Program-made: the position numbers and the translations under genes
Origin: Sandaracinus amylolyticus
Lineage (GTDB): Bacteria; Myxococcota_A; Polyangia; Polyangiales; Sandaracinaceae
Length of the DNA: 64,000 nucleotides
Assembly (NCBI RefSeq): GCF_021631985.1
Contig: NZ_CP070225.1
Location: 4,650,001-4,714,000 of the forward strand
Direction of reading: 5' to 3'
Notes under the pieces: model-generated
What the model was told of the DNA's origin: nothing
What the model saw: the letters and a program-made list of their open reading frames with translations, nothing else
The model's database searches: none
Shown here: piece after piece, positions 42,136 to 53,546 of the stretch
How the letters are laid out: every line of letters begins with the position of its first letter
Numbering within the stretch: the stretch's first letter is position 1

Positions 42136-42139
<4 letters not shown>
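40556..42139 (-). CDS. M16-family peptidase-like protein, no HxxEH
   Basis: A 527-residue lipoprotein (lipobox LAGC, Cys16) of the M16 (pitrilysin/insulinase) family. It has two homologous halves, with GREGATALAATLMSEGGAG standing where the catalytic helix should be. The zinc motif HxxEH is absent, so it is the non-catalytic subunit of a two-subunit protease. Conserved YLDGYYALFLQTESRRLGYAIDDAFYG and an R/Y-rich C-terminal pair are intact. It overlaps the active partner by GTGA. Start GTG at 42139. Confidence 0.8.
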
Positions 42140-43584
<1,445 letters not shown>

Positions 43585-43588
43585 CGGT

Positions 43589-45283
<1,695 letters not shown>

Positions 45284-45320
45284 GCGGCGAGCAAAACCGC
45301 CGGTCGCGCGAAAAGACGAA

Positions 45321-45363
45321 GGGCGCAGCGAGCCCCGACGTACGGTCAGGTCTCGCTGCGCCC
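45321..45363 (-). terminator. Rho-independent terminator
   Basis: GGGCGCAGCGAG at 45321-45332 pairs perfectly (12 bp) with CTCGCTGCGCCC at 45352-45363. On the minus strand the stem is followed by TTCGTCTTTTCG. It lies 10 bp past the stop of the gene at 45374. Confidence 0.85.
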
Positions 45364-45373
45364 GCGCGCAGGA

Positions 45374-47116
45374 TCAGAAGCCGACTTCGAGACCGAGCGT
45401 CAGGTCGATGTTGAACAAGAAGTCGGGCACCTGGAACATGAAGTCCGGGTTCACGAAGATCCCGACGTTGCGCGTGAATCGATATCCGACGTTCGCGCCG
45501 ACGTGGAAGCCGCCGAGACCCGACTGCCCATAGGGCGCGCTCGGCCCGTTGTTCGGCACCGCGACCTGGATCTGCCCGGCGCTGCCGCCCAGGTGCACCG
45601 AGACGTTCGGCCCCGAGTCCTGCCCTTCGTCGAACACGCGGAAGTGCACGCGCGCGCCGACGAGCATGAACGAGAGCGTGCCGAGCCCGGAGATCGGCTG
45701 GAAGCGCGCGAACGCCGAGATGCCGAGCCACTCGAGCACGTAGTAGCCGACCTCGAGGCGCAGCTGGAGGTTCGCCACGAGCCCCGGGTCGCGCACGAAG
45801 AGACACGCCTGGTTGCCGAAGCCCTGCTCGTCGAGCGACCCGCCGCAGACGGTGTCGTTGCCGCTCGCCTCGGTCGACCCGGACACGGGCACGTAGCCGT
45901 TGCCGCCCCAGAAGCCGGGGTCGTACGCGTAGCCGGCTGCGGTGTAGCTCGGCCAGTTCTCGATCTCCTGCACGGGGTCCTGCGCGAAGTCGACGCAGTC
46001 CACATCGCCCGGCGCGCAGGGGACGCGATCGGCGCGCATGCCCTGCTGCACGTACGACATGCCGAGGCCGCCGCCGATGCGCGCGAAGAAGCGCGGCGCG
46101 CCACCACCACCACCGCCGCCGCCGCCTCCATCACCGCCGTCGGCCGGCGCGCAGAGGTCGTCTTCGCAGTTGCCGCTCGTGCACTGCGAGTCGTTCGAGC
46201 ACGAGTCGCCGAGCGCGCGACCGCCGCTCTCGCAGCCCGCCATGCCGGGCGGGCACTCGCTCTCCTGGCACTGTGTCGGCGGCGCGCGGCCCGGCAGCGC
46301 GGGCGCGGGCTGGGTGCGCGACGCGACGATCGGCACCGTGATCGGCGTCGCCTGGGCGCCCGCGAAGCCCACCGGGCTCCCGTCGTTGCCGAACGCGACG
46401 ACGTAGTACGCGACCTCGGGCTCGAACACGTCGGTGCACGGGATCTCGTAGCCGTAGCCGCCGGCGACGCGCTGCATCTCGACGCGCTGGAACTCGCGCA
46501 TGCCGTGCGCGCGGTAGTAGAGGTAGACGTGCGCGGGGCGCCCCGGGATCTCGATGTAGACGGGCACCGCGGTCTGCGCGAGCTGCTCGGGCACCGGGAC
46601 GTGCGTGAGGTTGCCGGGCGCGGCCGCACCGCCGCCGCCTTCACCGCCGCCACCGGTCTGATCGGGCGGAGGCACCTCGACCTGTCCGCCACCACCGCCA
46701 CCGGTGCCGGCGCGCTGGCGCGCGAGCGCGAACGTCGTCTGGATGTCCGGCGTGCTCGTCAGCGGGTCGAGCGCGACGTTGGGATCCGCCTGCAGCGCCT
46801 GCGTGAAGTAGTTGAGGCCCGCGCCGTTGTCGCCGAGGCCGCCGATCGCGACCACGCCGAGGTTCATGTACGTGCGGGCGAGCGGCGCGCCGGTGACGCG
46901 CCCGCGCTGCGCGGTCTGGAGCGCCTGGTTGAGCAGGGTCTGCGCCTGCTCGATCTCCAGGTTGTTGTACGCCTCCATCGCCTGCCGGTTCAGGTCGAGG
47001 ACCTGCTGCAGCGCGCGCTGCGCGTGGGCTGGGGCACTGATCGCGAAGACGCTCGCGAGCGCGATCGCGAACGCGATCAGGGGTGAAGGAAGACGAAAAG
47101 CTCGCTCGTGCTTCAT
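45374..47116 (-). CDS. Secreted protein: TPR-like N-terminus and beta-barrel C-terminus
   Basis: A 580-residue protein with a signal peptide (ends APAHAQ). Residues 32-115 are TPR-like (LNRQAMEAYNNLEIEQAQTLLNQALQ, YFTQALQADPNVALDPLTS). Then Gly-rich linkers, an Ig-like segment (VPVYIEIPGRPAHVYLYYRAHG), a Cys-rich motif (DSCSNDSQCTSGNCEDDLC), and a C-terminal region (residues about 340-580) of amphipathic strands ending in Phe (LGLEVGF), the pattern of an outer-membrane barrel. The ATG at 47116 is favoured over 47128 because it gives the usual n-region. Role is not known. Confidence 0.65.
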   Translation of the reverse strand: MKHERAFRLPSPLIAFAIALASVFAISAPAHAQRALQQVLDLNRQAMEAYNNLEIEQAQTLLNQALQTAQRGRVTGAPLARTYMNLGVVAIGGLGDNGAGLNYFTQALQADPNVALDPLTSTPDIQTTFALARQRAGTGGGGGGQVEVPPPDQTGGGGEGGGGAAAPGNLTHVPVPEQLAQTAVPVYIEIPGRPAHVYLYYRAHGMREFQRVEMQRVAGGYGYEIPCTDVFEPEVAYYVVAFGNDGSPVGFAGAQATPITVPIVASRTQPAPALPGRAPPTQCQESECPPGMAGCESGGRALGDSCSNDSQCTSGNCEDDLCAPADGGDGGGGGGGGGGAPRFFARIGGGLGMSYVQQGMRADRVPCAPGDVDCVDFAQDPVQEIENWPSYTAAGYAYDPGFWGGNGYVPVSGSTEASGNDTVCGGSLDEQGFGNQACLFVRDPGLVANLQLRLEVGYYVLEWLGISAFARFQPISGLGTLSFMLVGARVHFRVFDEGQDSGPNVSVHLGGSAGQIQVAVPNNGPSAPYGQSGLGGFHVGANVGYRFTRNVGIFVNPDFMFQVPDFLFNIDLTLGLEVGF

Positions 47117-47196
47117 GGCGTGGTCCATCGAGGCGCAGTGATGATCGCGCAGCGGTCGGCCCTACCCCCGACACGCGCGGGGAGCATACAGGAAAG

Positions 47197-48315
47197 TCAA
47201 GGCGCCGAACGCGGCCGGGCCCCCGCGTCGGTGCGTCGGAATTCGACGCGTCGGTTCGCCGCGCGCCCGTCGGGCGTCGCGTTCGTCTCGATGGGCTGGG
47301 TCTCGCCGTAGCCGCGTGCCGTGAGCCGTTCCGGCGCGATTCCCGCGCGGATCAGGTACTCGCGGACCGAGTCGGCGCGCTGCTGCGAGAGCCTCAGGTT
47401 GTGCGCGTCGCGGCCGCGCGAGTCGGTGTGACCCTGCACCTCGACGGTGATGTCAGGGAAGTCACGGAGCACCTGCGCGACGGTGTCGAGCAGCGGGAAC
47501 GAGACCGAGCGGATCACCGCGCGGTTGGTCTCGAAGAAGACCTGCTGGTGGATGACGATGCCTTCGCTCGTCACCTCGACGTCCTGGTAGACGCGCGGGC
47601 AGCCCTGCTCGGCCTCGATGCCCGGCTCGTTGGGGCAGCGATCGGTCGCGTCGGGGAAGCGATCGGCGTCGTTGTCGAGATCGGGGCAGCCGTCGGCGTC
47701 CTCGAAGCCGTCGTGGTCCTCGGGCTCGGTGCGGCAGCGATCGGCGTCGTCGAGGATGCCGTCGAGATCGTCGTCGGGCTCGGGGCAGCCGTCGTCGTCG
47801 AGCGTGCCGTCGCGATCCTCGGCCTCGAACGGGCAGAGATCGTTCGTGTCGGTGATCGTGTCGCCGTCGGTGTCCTGGTCCTCGGGGCAGCCGTCGGCGT
47901 CCTCGACGCCGTCGCGATCCTCGGGATCGTCGGGGCACTGATCGTCGGGATCGAGGATGCCGTCGCCGTCGCGATCGCCGGGCGCGGGCGGCGGTGCTTC
48001 TTCTTCGTGGGGGAGGCAGCGCTCGGGCGGGCTCATCCGCAGCGCGGCGCGCGCGTTGGGCTCGGCGAGCGCGAAGTGCTCCTGGGCGCGACCGAGGTTG
48101 CCCTGATCGAGCTCGACCTCGGCGAATTCGAGGTGGGCCTGCGCGGTCGCGAGCTCGCGCGGAGCGCAGTTGCGCGCGCCGCGCTCCTCCGCTTGCTGCG
48201 TGATGTCGCGCGCACCGCGGATCCGCCCACGGAGCACGGCGGTCGCCTGACACGCGGTGAGCGCGGGCAGCGCGACGACGAGCACGAGCGAGGCCAGACG
48301 ACGCGAGCGGATCAC
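47197..48315 (-). CDS. OmpA-family lipoprotein with thrombospondin type-3 calcium repeats
   Basis: A 372-residue lipoprotein (LTAC lipobox). A helical N-terminal region with TPR-like character (LATAQAHLEFAEVELDQGN) is followed by about six Asp-rich thrombospondin type-3 repeats (DRDGDGILDPDDQCPDDPED and relatives), which bind Ca. The C-terminal 120 residues are OmpA/MotB: FFETNRAVI, VEVQGHTDSRGRDAHNLRLSQQRADSV, and GYGETQPIETN, the peptidoglycan-binding motif. It ties the outer membrane to the wall. The start GTG at 48315 overlaps the upstream stop (GTGA). Confidence 0.85.
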   Translation of the reverse strand: MIRSRRLASLVLVVALPALTACQATAVLRGRIRGARDITQQAEERGARNCAPRELATAQAHLEFAEVELDQGNLGRAQEHFALAEPNARAALRMSPPERCLPHEEEAPPPAPGDRDGDGILDPDDQCPDDPEDRDGVEDADGCPEDQDTDGDTITDTNDLCPFEAEDRDGTLDDDGCPEPDDDLDGILDDADRCRTEPEDHDGFEDADGCPDLDNDADRFPDATDRCPNEPGIEAEQGCPRVYQDVEVTSEGIVIHQQVFFETNRAVIRSVSFPLLDTVAQVLRDFPDITVEVQGHTDSRGRDAHNLRLSQQRADSVREYLIRAGIAPERLTARGYGETQPIETNATPDGRAANRRVEFRRTDAGARPRSAP

Positions 48316-48668
48316 TGCGCCTCGTCCTCTCGCGACACGCGCATGCGGCGCGACGTCTCCTCCTGCGCGAGCTCGCCCATCTCGCGTGCTCGCTCGGCGA
48401 AGCGGATCGCGTCCTGGTAGTTGCCCTCGTTCGCCTCTTCCGCGGCCTTCTCGAGGTACTCGTGCGCGGTCCAGTACTCGTAGGGCGCGTGCTCGGGGGC
48501 GCCCGCCTGCTCGGCCTGGCTCACCGCCGACGACGCCGGGAGGATCTGGAACGTGTAGAGCGATGGACCGCACGCGGGCAGCAGCGCGCACGCGAGCGCG
48601 ACGATGAACGTGCGAGGAGCGCGTGGACGATCGTCGACTGTGCGCGGCGCGGCCGTGGAAGCAGTCAA
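48312..48668 (-). CDS. DUF4398-like lipoprotein
   Basis: A lipoprotein of about 118 residues. The hydrophobic core FIVALACALLPAC gives the lipobox; mature part is helical (AHEYLEKAAEEANEGNYQDAIRFAERAREMGELAQE), the DUF4398 pattern. No ATG or GTG lies upstream of the signal core, so the start is uncertain; I use the TTG at 48668 (another TTG at 48725 is in frame). It overlaps the OmpA-like gene, so both are likely co-expressed in the periplasm, which is typical of DUF4398/OmpA pairs. Confidence 0.6.
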   Translation of the reverse strand: MTASTAAPRTVDDRPRAPRTFIVALACALLPACGPSLYTFQILPASSAVSQAEQAGAPEHAPYEYWTAHEYLEKAAEEANEGNYQDAIRFAERAREMGELAQEETSRRMRVSREDEAQ

Positions 48669-48753
48669 AGCGCAGAACCCCCGAATCCCAGGGCGAATTC
48701 GGCGCGACGCTACCAAGCGCGGCAACGACGCGTCAACAGCGCCGCGGTCGAGA

Positions 48754-49308
48754 TCAGCCCTGACGCCGCGCGCCGAGCCAGATTCGCGCGAGGAGGAACG
48801 CGAGGCCGATCGCGACGATCGAGCACATCGCGATCGTGCCGATGAAGAGCGGGCCCTCGGTGAACGGCACGAGCCCGAAGCTGCCGCGGTACTGCGCGTA
48901 GCTCCCGACGACCGCGAGGCGATCGCTCGCGGCGAGCGCGGCGCCGATGCCGAAGAGCAGCGAGAGGCCGATCGTCACGCCCGCGACCGTCTCGCGCTGG
49001 GTGCGGACCAGGCCGGCGCCGAGCGCGAAGCCGCCCGCGGCGAGCAGTCCCTCGAGCACGAACCCGACGAGCGCGACCGCGGACGGGATGCGCTGCACGT
49101 CGAGCACGTAGAGGAGGAACCAGTCGCCGTGGAACGCGTAGAAGTACGCCGACGCGGGGACCAGCACGAGGAAGTCGAAGATCAGGAACGCCAGCGAGCT
49201 GCGCGTGATCAGCGCAGGGCGAGGACTGATCTTGAGCTCCGTGCGTCCCGCCAGCGCGGCCGCGATCCCGGTCGCGAACGCGAGGAACAGCACCGTCGGC
49301 AGCGGCAC
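48754..49308 (-). CDS. Membrane protein, four to five helices
   Basis: A 184-residue predicted inner-membrane protein of unknown function. Helices include LPTVLFLAFATGIAAALAG, SLAFLIFDFLVLVPASAYFY, ALVGFVLEGLLAAGGFALG, ETVAGVTIGLSLLFGIGAALA and IGTIAMCSIVAIGLAFLLA. Start GTG at 49308. No family recognised, and the gene is isolated between the envelope cluster and the cytochrome-like gene. Confidence 0.55.
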   Translation of the reverse strand: MPLPTVLFLAFATGIAAALAGRTELKISPRPALITRSSLAFLIFDFLVLVPASAYFYAFHGDWFLLYVLDVQRIPSAVALVGFVLEGLLAAGGFALGAGLVRTQRETVAGVTIGLSLLFGIGAALAASDRLAVVGSYAQYRGSFGLVPFTEGPLFIGTIAMCSIVAIGLAFLLARIWLGARRQG

Positions 49309-49416
49309 GCGCCGAGAGTACGGAGAACCCGTCGGAGGGTCAAAGACGAACGTGAGGGCGCTCGGGTCGCCTCGGGAGGAGAACAGCCGTGCACGGTCGT
49401 TCGATCGGAACGGAGA

Positions 49417-52400
49417 TCAGAGCCCCGATAGATCGACCGGGTCTTCTCCCACCGCGCTCACGTGACGCGACGCCTCGGTGAGCACGTCGATGTCCGCCGC
49501 GACGTCGAGCTCGCGGCCGCTGATGCTCCCGTGACATCCGCCGCACAGCTCGTTGAAGCGCGCGCGCGGGATCGACTGGCGGATGCGCTCGCCCGGATAG
49601 AACTGCATGTGCTCGCGCTGGTGCATCTCGCCGGTGAAGATCGCGTCCTCGCCGAACGCCAGCGGCGCTCCGCTGCGCGAGGTGACGCGCAGCTCGATCG
49701 ACGCGCCGCCCCGCACCCGGAAACTCGCCGAGCCGTCGGGCGCGAGATCGACGTGACCGAGATCGCGCATCGAGCGGTAGAACATGCCGAAGTCGTCGCT
49801 CACGACCTCGCCCATCACGTCGCCGAACGTGTCGGCTCCGTCGGGTGGCGCGAGCGCCTCGAGCACGTCGAAGCCGCCGATCTCGCCGACGATCGGCCGC
49901 GACGTGCGACGGTTCGCGAAGAGCAGCGTCGCGAGCATCGGGAAGTCCATCACCGTGATCTCGGCGTCGGTCGCGCCGGGCACGATCCCGGTCGAGCCGT
50001 TCACCTCGTCCATGCGCGAGTGGAAGATCTCGCGAGGCAGGCGCGAGTACACCGCGACCGCCTCCACGTCCGCCGCGCCCGCGCGACCGCCGACCGTGCG
50101 CACCGCGCCGGTGTCGGGATCGATCTCGCAGAGCTCGAATGCGAAGCCGCCCGCGCGCAGATCGGTCGCCGCGAGATCACACGACACGATCAGACGTCCG
50201 CTCGGCAGCGGCGAGGGCGAGCGGTACACGCCGCTGCCTCCGTCGAACGCGCCGGGCGCGGGGAAGCGCATCGAGTGGATGTACGCGCGATCGTTCCCGT
50301 CGCGATCGTCCTGATCGGGACCGATCGATCGGTTCACGATCACGATCGTGCCCGCGCCGTCGGCCGCGTCGATCGGCGCTGCGACCATCGCGAGGTTGCG
50401 ATCGAGCAGCTCGACGATCTCGGTCGCGCTGCGGAACCCGACGCTCTCGCGCTGCGCGAAGAGCGGGTGGTAGTCGCCGCCGTCGAGGTTCTGTCTGCGC
50501 CCCGCGAACTGATGGAACTCGACCTCGCGCTTCTCGGTCGAGAAGATCAGGCGCCCGTCGGTCATCAGCGCGGGCTGCAGCTCCTGGTTCAAGAGGAACG
50601 TGAGCTGACGGACCGCGCCGCCCTCGTCGACGATGTAGAGGTTCGCGTTGGGACGCATCGTCGCGGGCGCGCGCGTCGGTCCGGTCCGACCGGTCGCGCT
50701 CGGATCGAGGTTTCCGCGCGTCGACGCGAAGACGAGGCGACCGTCGGGCGCGAACGCGGGATCGAAGTCGTGCACGAGGATCCCGTTCGCGGTCTCCACG
50801 CTCGCGGCGACCCCGGGGATCGGCTCGCATCCGCTGCCGTCGACGTTCACCCACCACAAGCGCAGCGGCGTGCTCGCGCTGGTGCGCACCGCGAACGCGA
50901 CGCGCGATCCGTCCCACGTCACCGCGGGCCCGCGCACGTCGGCGCTCGCGACGGTGATGCCGCTGCACGATGCGAGCAGCGATCGCTCGGCGCCCAGCGA
51001 GAGCGCTCCGTCCGCCGCGAACGTCGCGTCGGCCGCGACCAGATCCGCGCCCGGCCGGTATGTGTCGAAGTCGTCGACGCGACCCACGCCCGCGGGGCGC
51101 GAGACCCACACCACCGCGCTCGCGCCGTCGGGCACGATCTCGCCGCGCGTGATGCCGCCCTCGCGCTCGATCTCCCACCACCGCGCCATCACGCAGTACG
51201 CGGGGATCGTGTTCAGATCCCCGGCGTCCGCGTCGACGCCCGCGCAGTCGCTGGGGTCCGCGGGGTTCGGCGCGCCACCGTCGCGACCGAAGTCTTCGAA
51301 GAGCGATCCCCCGCGATGGAAGAGGCCCGACGCGCCCGACACCTGCTCGTCGGGGAAGAGGTTCTTCGCGATGATGCGGCTCTCGTTGGGCGTGCTCGCC
51401 TCGGGCGCGAGGAGCTCGCGCGCCATGCGGTAGTTGCGCACCGTCGCGAGACGACCGAAGTGCCCGCCCGCGCCGCCGCGCAGCCGCAGGTCGTGGAACA
51501 TCGCGGGCGAGTGGCAATTGAGGAACATGCAGCCCTTGCGCACGATCACCGGCTGCACGCGGTTCGCGAAGAAGCGGAAGCCCTCCTCGTCGGCGTCCTC
51601 GGGGATCCACGGCTGGAGCAGCGCGGGCTGTCGCGTCGCGACCTCTTCGGCCCACGCGCGCAGCACCTCGTAGCGCGGATCTTCGACCGACCCGAAGACG
51701 TTGCCGCCCTCGTGGAACGTGCCGCCGCGCAACGTCGAGAGCGGACGGCGCAGGAGCTCCGACGTCGAGACCGGCGTGGTGACGAACTGGAGCGCGACCC
51801 AGTAGTTCCAGCGCAGCTCCTCGTCGTCCTCGCCGCACGAGAGATAGAGGTCGGCGATGGTCGTGCCGTGGCAGCTCGAGCCCGCGCACGCCTCGCGCAG
51901 CACCGGCTGCACCTCGTCGCGGAACCGCTCGAAGAGCGCGGGATCGACGTCCGCGGCCGCAGGGTCGTAGCCGACGACGCTGCCCGCGCCGTGACGGCAG
52001 GGACCGATGCTCTCGCTCAGCGTCTCGTCGGGCACGCCGCTGCGCTGATGGCCCGACGAGGTCCACTGCTGCAGCAGCGCGAAGCCCGTCGTGCCGAGAT
52101 CGACGGTCGAGCCACCGGCGTGACGGATGTCGGTCTCGACGCGGACGAAGCGCTCGTCGGGGCGCGCGGGATCCGGCGGGTCGAAGGTCTCGACCGAGAC
52201 CTGCACCGGATCGCCCGGCTTCATCAGCAGCAGCGGCAGCGGGTACGGCCCGTATGCGGTGAAGAGGTCGTCGCGCCGCATCGCCGCGTCGTACGACGTG
52301 AGGTCGAGGCTGCCCGCGCTCAGGCCCTCGGGCGTGCCGAGGTGGCATCCGGTGTTCTGTCGCACGCAGCTCGTCGACAGGAGCGGCTGGATGCGCTCGT

Positions 52401-52497
52401 CGTAGTACGAGCTCTCGGGCAGATCCGGCGGGCCGCAGCCGATCGTCGACACGAGCGTCAGGGCGACGACGCACACGGCTGCGTTCTTCGTCCTCAT
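49417..52497 (-). CDS. Large HzsA-like lipoprotein with atypical haem-type motifs
   Basis: A 1026-residue secreted protein with a signal peptide and a Cys21 (weak lipobox). It carries four Cys-His sites: CX6CH (44-52), CX4CH (204-210), CX4CH (323-329) and a canonical CXXCH (985-989). The middle (about 470-800) is a beta-propeller-like series of WD40/TolB-type segments (HDFDPAFAPDGRLVFASTRG, QPALMTDGRLIFSTEKRE). This domain set resembles the hydrazine-synthase alpha (HzsA) family that is widespread beyond anammox bacteria without known function. Only CXXCH is a textbook c-type haem site; the CX4CH ones are possible but unproven. ATG at 52497. Confidence 0.7.
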   Translation of the reverse strand: MRTKNAAVCVVALTLVSTIGCGPPDLPESSYYDERIQPLLSTSCVRQNTGCHLGTPEGLSAGSLDLTSYDAAMRRDDLFTAYGPYPLPLLLMKPGDPVQVSVETFDPPDPARPDERFVRVETDIRHAGGSTVDLGTTGFALLQQWTSSGHQRSGVPDETLSESIGPCRHGAGSVVGYDPAAADVDPALFERFRDEVQPVLREACAGSSCHGTTIADLYLSCGEDDEELRWNYWVALQFVTTPVSTSELLRRPLSTLRGGTFHEGGNVFGSVEDPRYEVLRAWAEEVATRQPALLQPWIPEDADEEGFRFFANRVQPVIVRKGCMFLNCHSPAMFHDLRLRGGAGGHFGRLATVRNYRMARELLAPEASTPNESRIIAKNLFPDEQVSGASGLFHRGGSLFEDFGRDGGAPNPADPSDCAGVDADAGDLNTIPAYCVMARWWEIEREGGITRGEIVPDGASAVVWVSRPAGVGRVDDFDTYRPGADLVAADATFAADGALSLGAERSLLASCSGITVASADVRGPAVTWDGSRVAFAVRTSASTPLRLWWVNVDGSGCEPIPGVAASVETANGILVHDFDPAFAPDGRLVFASTRGNLDPSATGRTGPTRAPATMRPNANLYIVDEGGAVRQLTFLLNQELQPALMTDGRLIFSTEKREVEFHQFAGRRQNLDGGDYHPLFAQRESVGFRSATEIVELLDRNLAMVAAPIDAADGAGTIVIVNRSIGPDQDDRDGNDRAYIHSMRFPAPGAFDGGSGVYRSPSPLPSGRLIVSCDLAATDLRAGGFAFELCEIDPDTGAVRTVGGRAGAADVEAVAVYSRLPREIFHSRMDEVNGSTGIVPGATDAEITVMDFPMLATLLFANRRTSRPIVGEIGGFDVLEALAPPDGADTFGDVMGEVVSDDFGMFYRSMRDLGHVDLAPDGSASFRVRGGASIELRVTSRSGAPLAFGEDAIFTGEMHQREHMQFYPGERIRQSIPRARFNELCGGCHGSISGRELDVAADIDVLTEASRHVSAVGEDPVDLSGL

Positions 52498-52534
52498 CGA
52501 ACCTCTCTTCGCTTCTTCGATCTCGCCCGGAACG

Positions 52535-52571
52535 CGAAGGGCCCGCAGCGCTTCGCGCAGCGAGCCCTTCG
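52535..52571 (-). terminator. Stem-loop between HEAT gene and large lipoprotein gene
   Basis: CGAAGGGC at 52535-52542 pairs with GCCCTTCG at 52564-52571; an inner GCAGCGCTTCGCGC region can extend it. It is 40 bp downstream of the HEAT-protein stop on the minus strand, so the three genes may be partly separate transcripts. Confidence 0.55.
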
Positions 52572-52610
52572 TTCGTCTTGCGCTCTCGCGCACGCCTCGA
52601 GACTACACGA

Positions 52611-53519
52611 TCAGCGCATGCGGATGGCGACTTCGATCGCGTCGAGCACGCGCGTCGAGCGCTCCGTGCCCTGCGCCTCGCGCAGCGCGGCGCGCGCGTC
52701 CGCGGTGCCGATGCGACCGAGCGCCCACGCCGCCGACTGACGCACCATGTCGTCGGTGTCGCCGGTGACCATCGCGGCGAGCGCGGGCACCGCGGCGTCG
52801 ACGTGCATCGTGCCGATCACGAGCGCCGCGCGGCGACGGATCGATCCTTCCGTGCTCGCGAGGAGCGGGAGCAGCGCCTCGTGGTCGCGGAAGAAGTTCA
52901 CGTGCAGCACCACGCGCAGCGCCGCGTCCTGCACCTGGACGTTCGCGTCGCCGAGCGCCTGCGAGATGAAGGGCAGCGACGCCGCCGAGTTGATGCGCGC
53001 GAGGCCGCGCACCGCCGCGACGCGGACCTGCACGTCACCGTCGTTCGTCAGCGCGCGACCGAGGTGCGCGACGCCGTGCGGATCCATGAACTCGCCGATC
53101 GCATCGGCCGCGACCGCGCGACGCGCCGGATCGGGATCGCTCTCCAGCACCGCGCGCGTCTCCGCCATGATCGCGCCGAACCCGAAGGGACGACGGCGCA
53201 GCCACCACGCAGCCATCTCGCGCACCCGCGCGTCCTCCTGCGGGTCGAGCATGCGCTGCTCGAGCAGCGGCACGCACTCGTGGCACTCGACGCGCTCGCC
53301 GTACTCGAGCAGCGTCTGCAGCGCGACCGGGGAGCTCCTGCGCGCGACGTCGATCGCGTTCATGAGCTGCTCGCGCGTCGGCGCCTGGGTGTGGGGGCTG
53401 ATCTCGCCCTCACGCGAGTAGGGCCTGAAGTCCGGCGAGCCGGTCGCCTGCGCCGAGGCGCTCGCGACGGGGCCCACCAGCAGCGCGGCGAGGACGAAGA
53501 GCTTGATGATCGTCTTCAT
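52611..53519 (-). CDS. Secreted HEAT-repeat protein
   Basis: A 302-residue protein with a signal peptide (KTIIKLFVLAALLVGPVASASAQ). The mature part comprises about six HEAT repeats (DARVREMAAWWLRRR, PARRAVAADAIGEF, VQVRVAAVRGLARI, VQVQDAALRVVLHV, GSIRRRAALVIGTM, DMVRQSAAWALGRIG). A CHEC motif (ECHECVPLL) lies in the first repeat, so it could bind a metal or form a disulfide. The start ATG at 53519 has AAGAGG six bases upstream and is preferred to the ATG at 53534. Lying between two HzsA-like genes, it may scaffold them (inference). Confidence 0.75.
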   Translation of the reverse strand: MKTIIKLFVLAALLVGPVASASAQATGSPDFRPYSREGEISPHTQAPTREQLMNAIDVARRSSPVALQTLLEYGERVECHECVPLLEQRMLDPQEDARVREMAAWWLRRRPFGFGAIMAETRAVLESDPDPARRAVAADAIGEFMDPHGVAHLGRALTNDGDVQVRVAAVRGLARINSAASLPFISQALGDANVQVQDAALRVVLHVNFFRDHEALLPLLASTEGSIRRRAALVIGTMHVDAAVPALAAMVTGDTDDMVRQSAAWALGRIGTADARAALREAQGTERSTRVLDAIEVAIRMR

Positions 53520-53546
53520 GATGTGCCTCTTCATTCCTGCTCGAGC

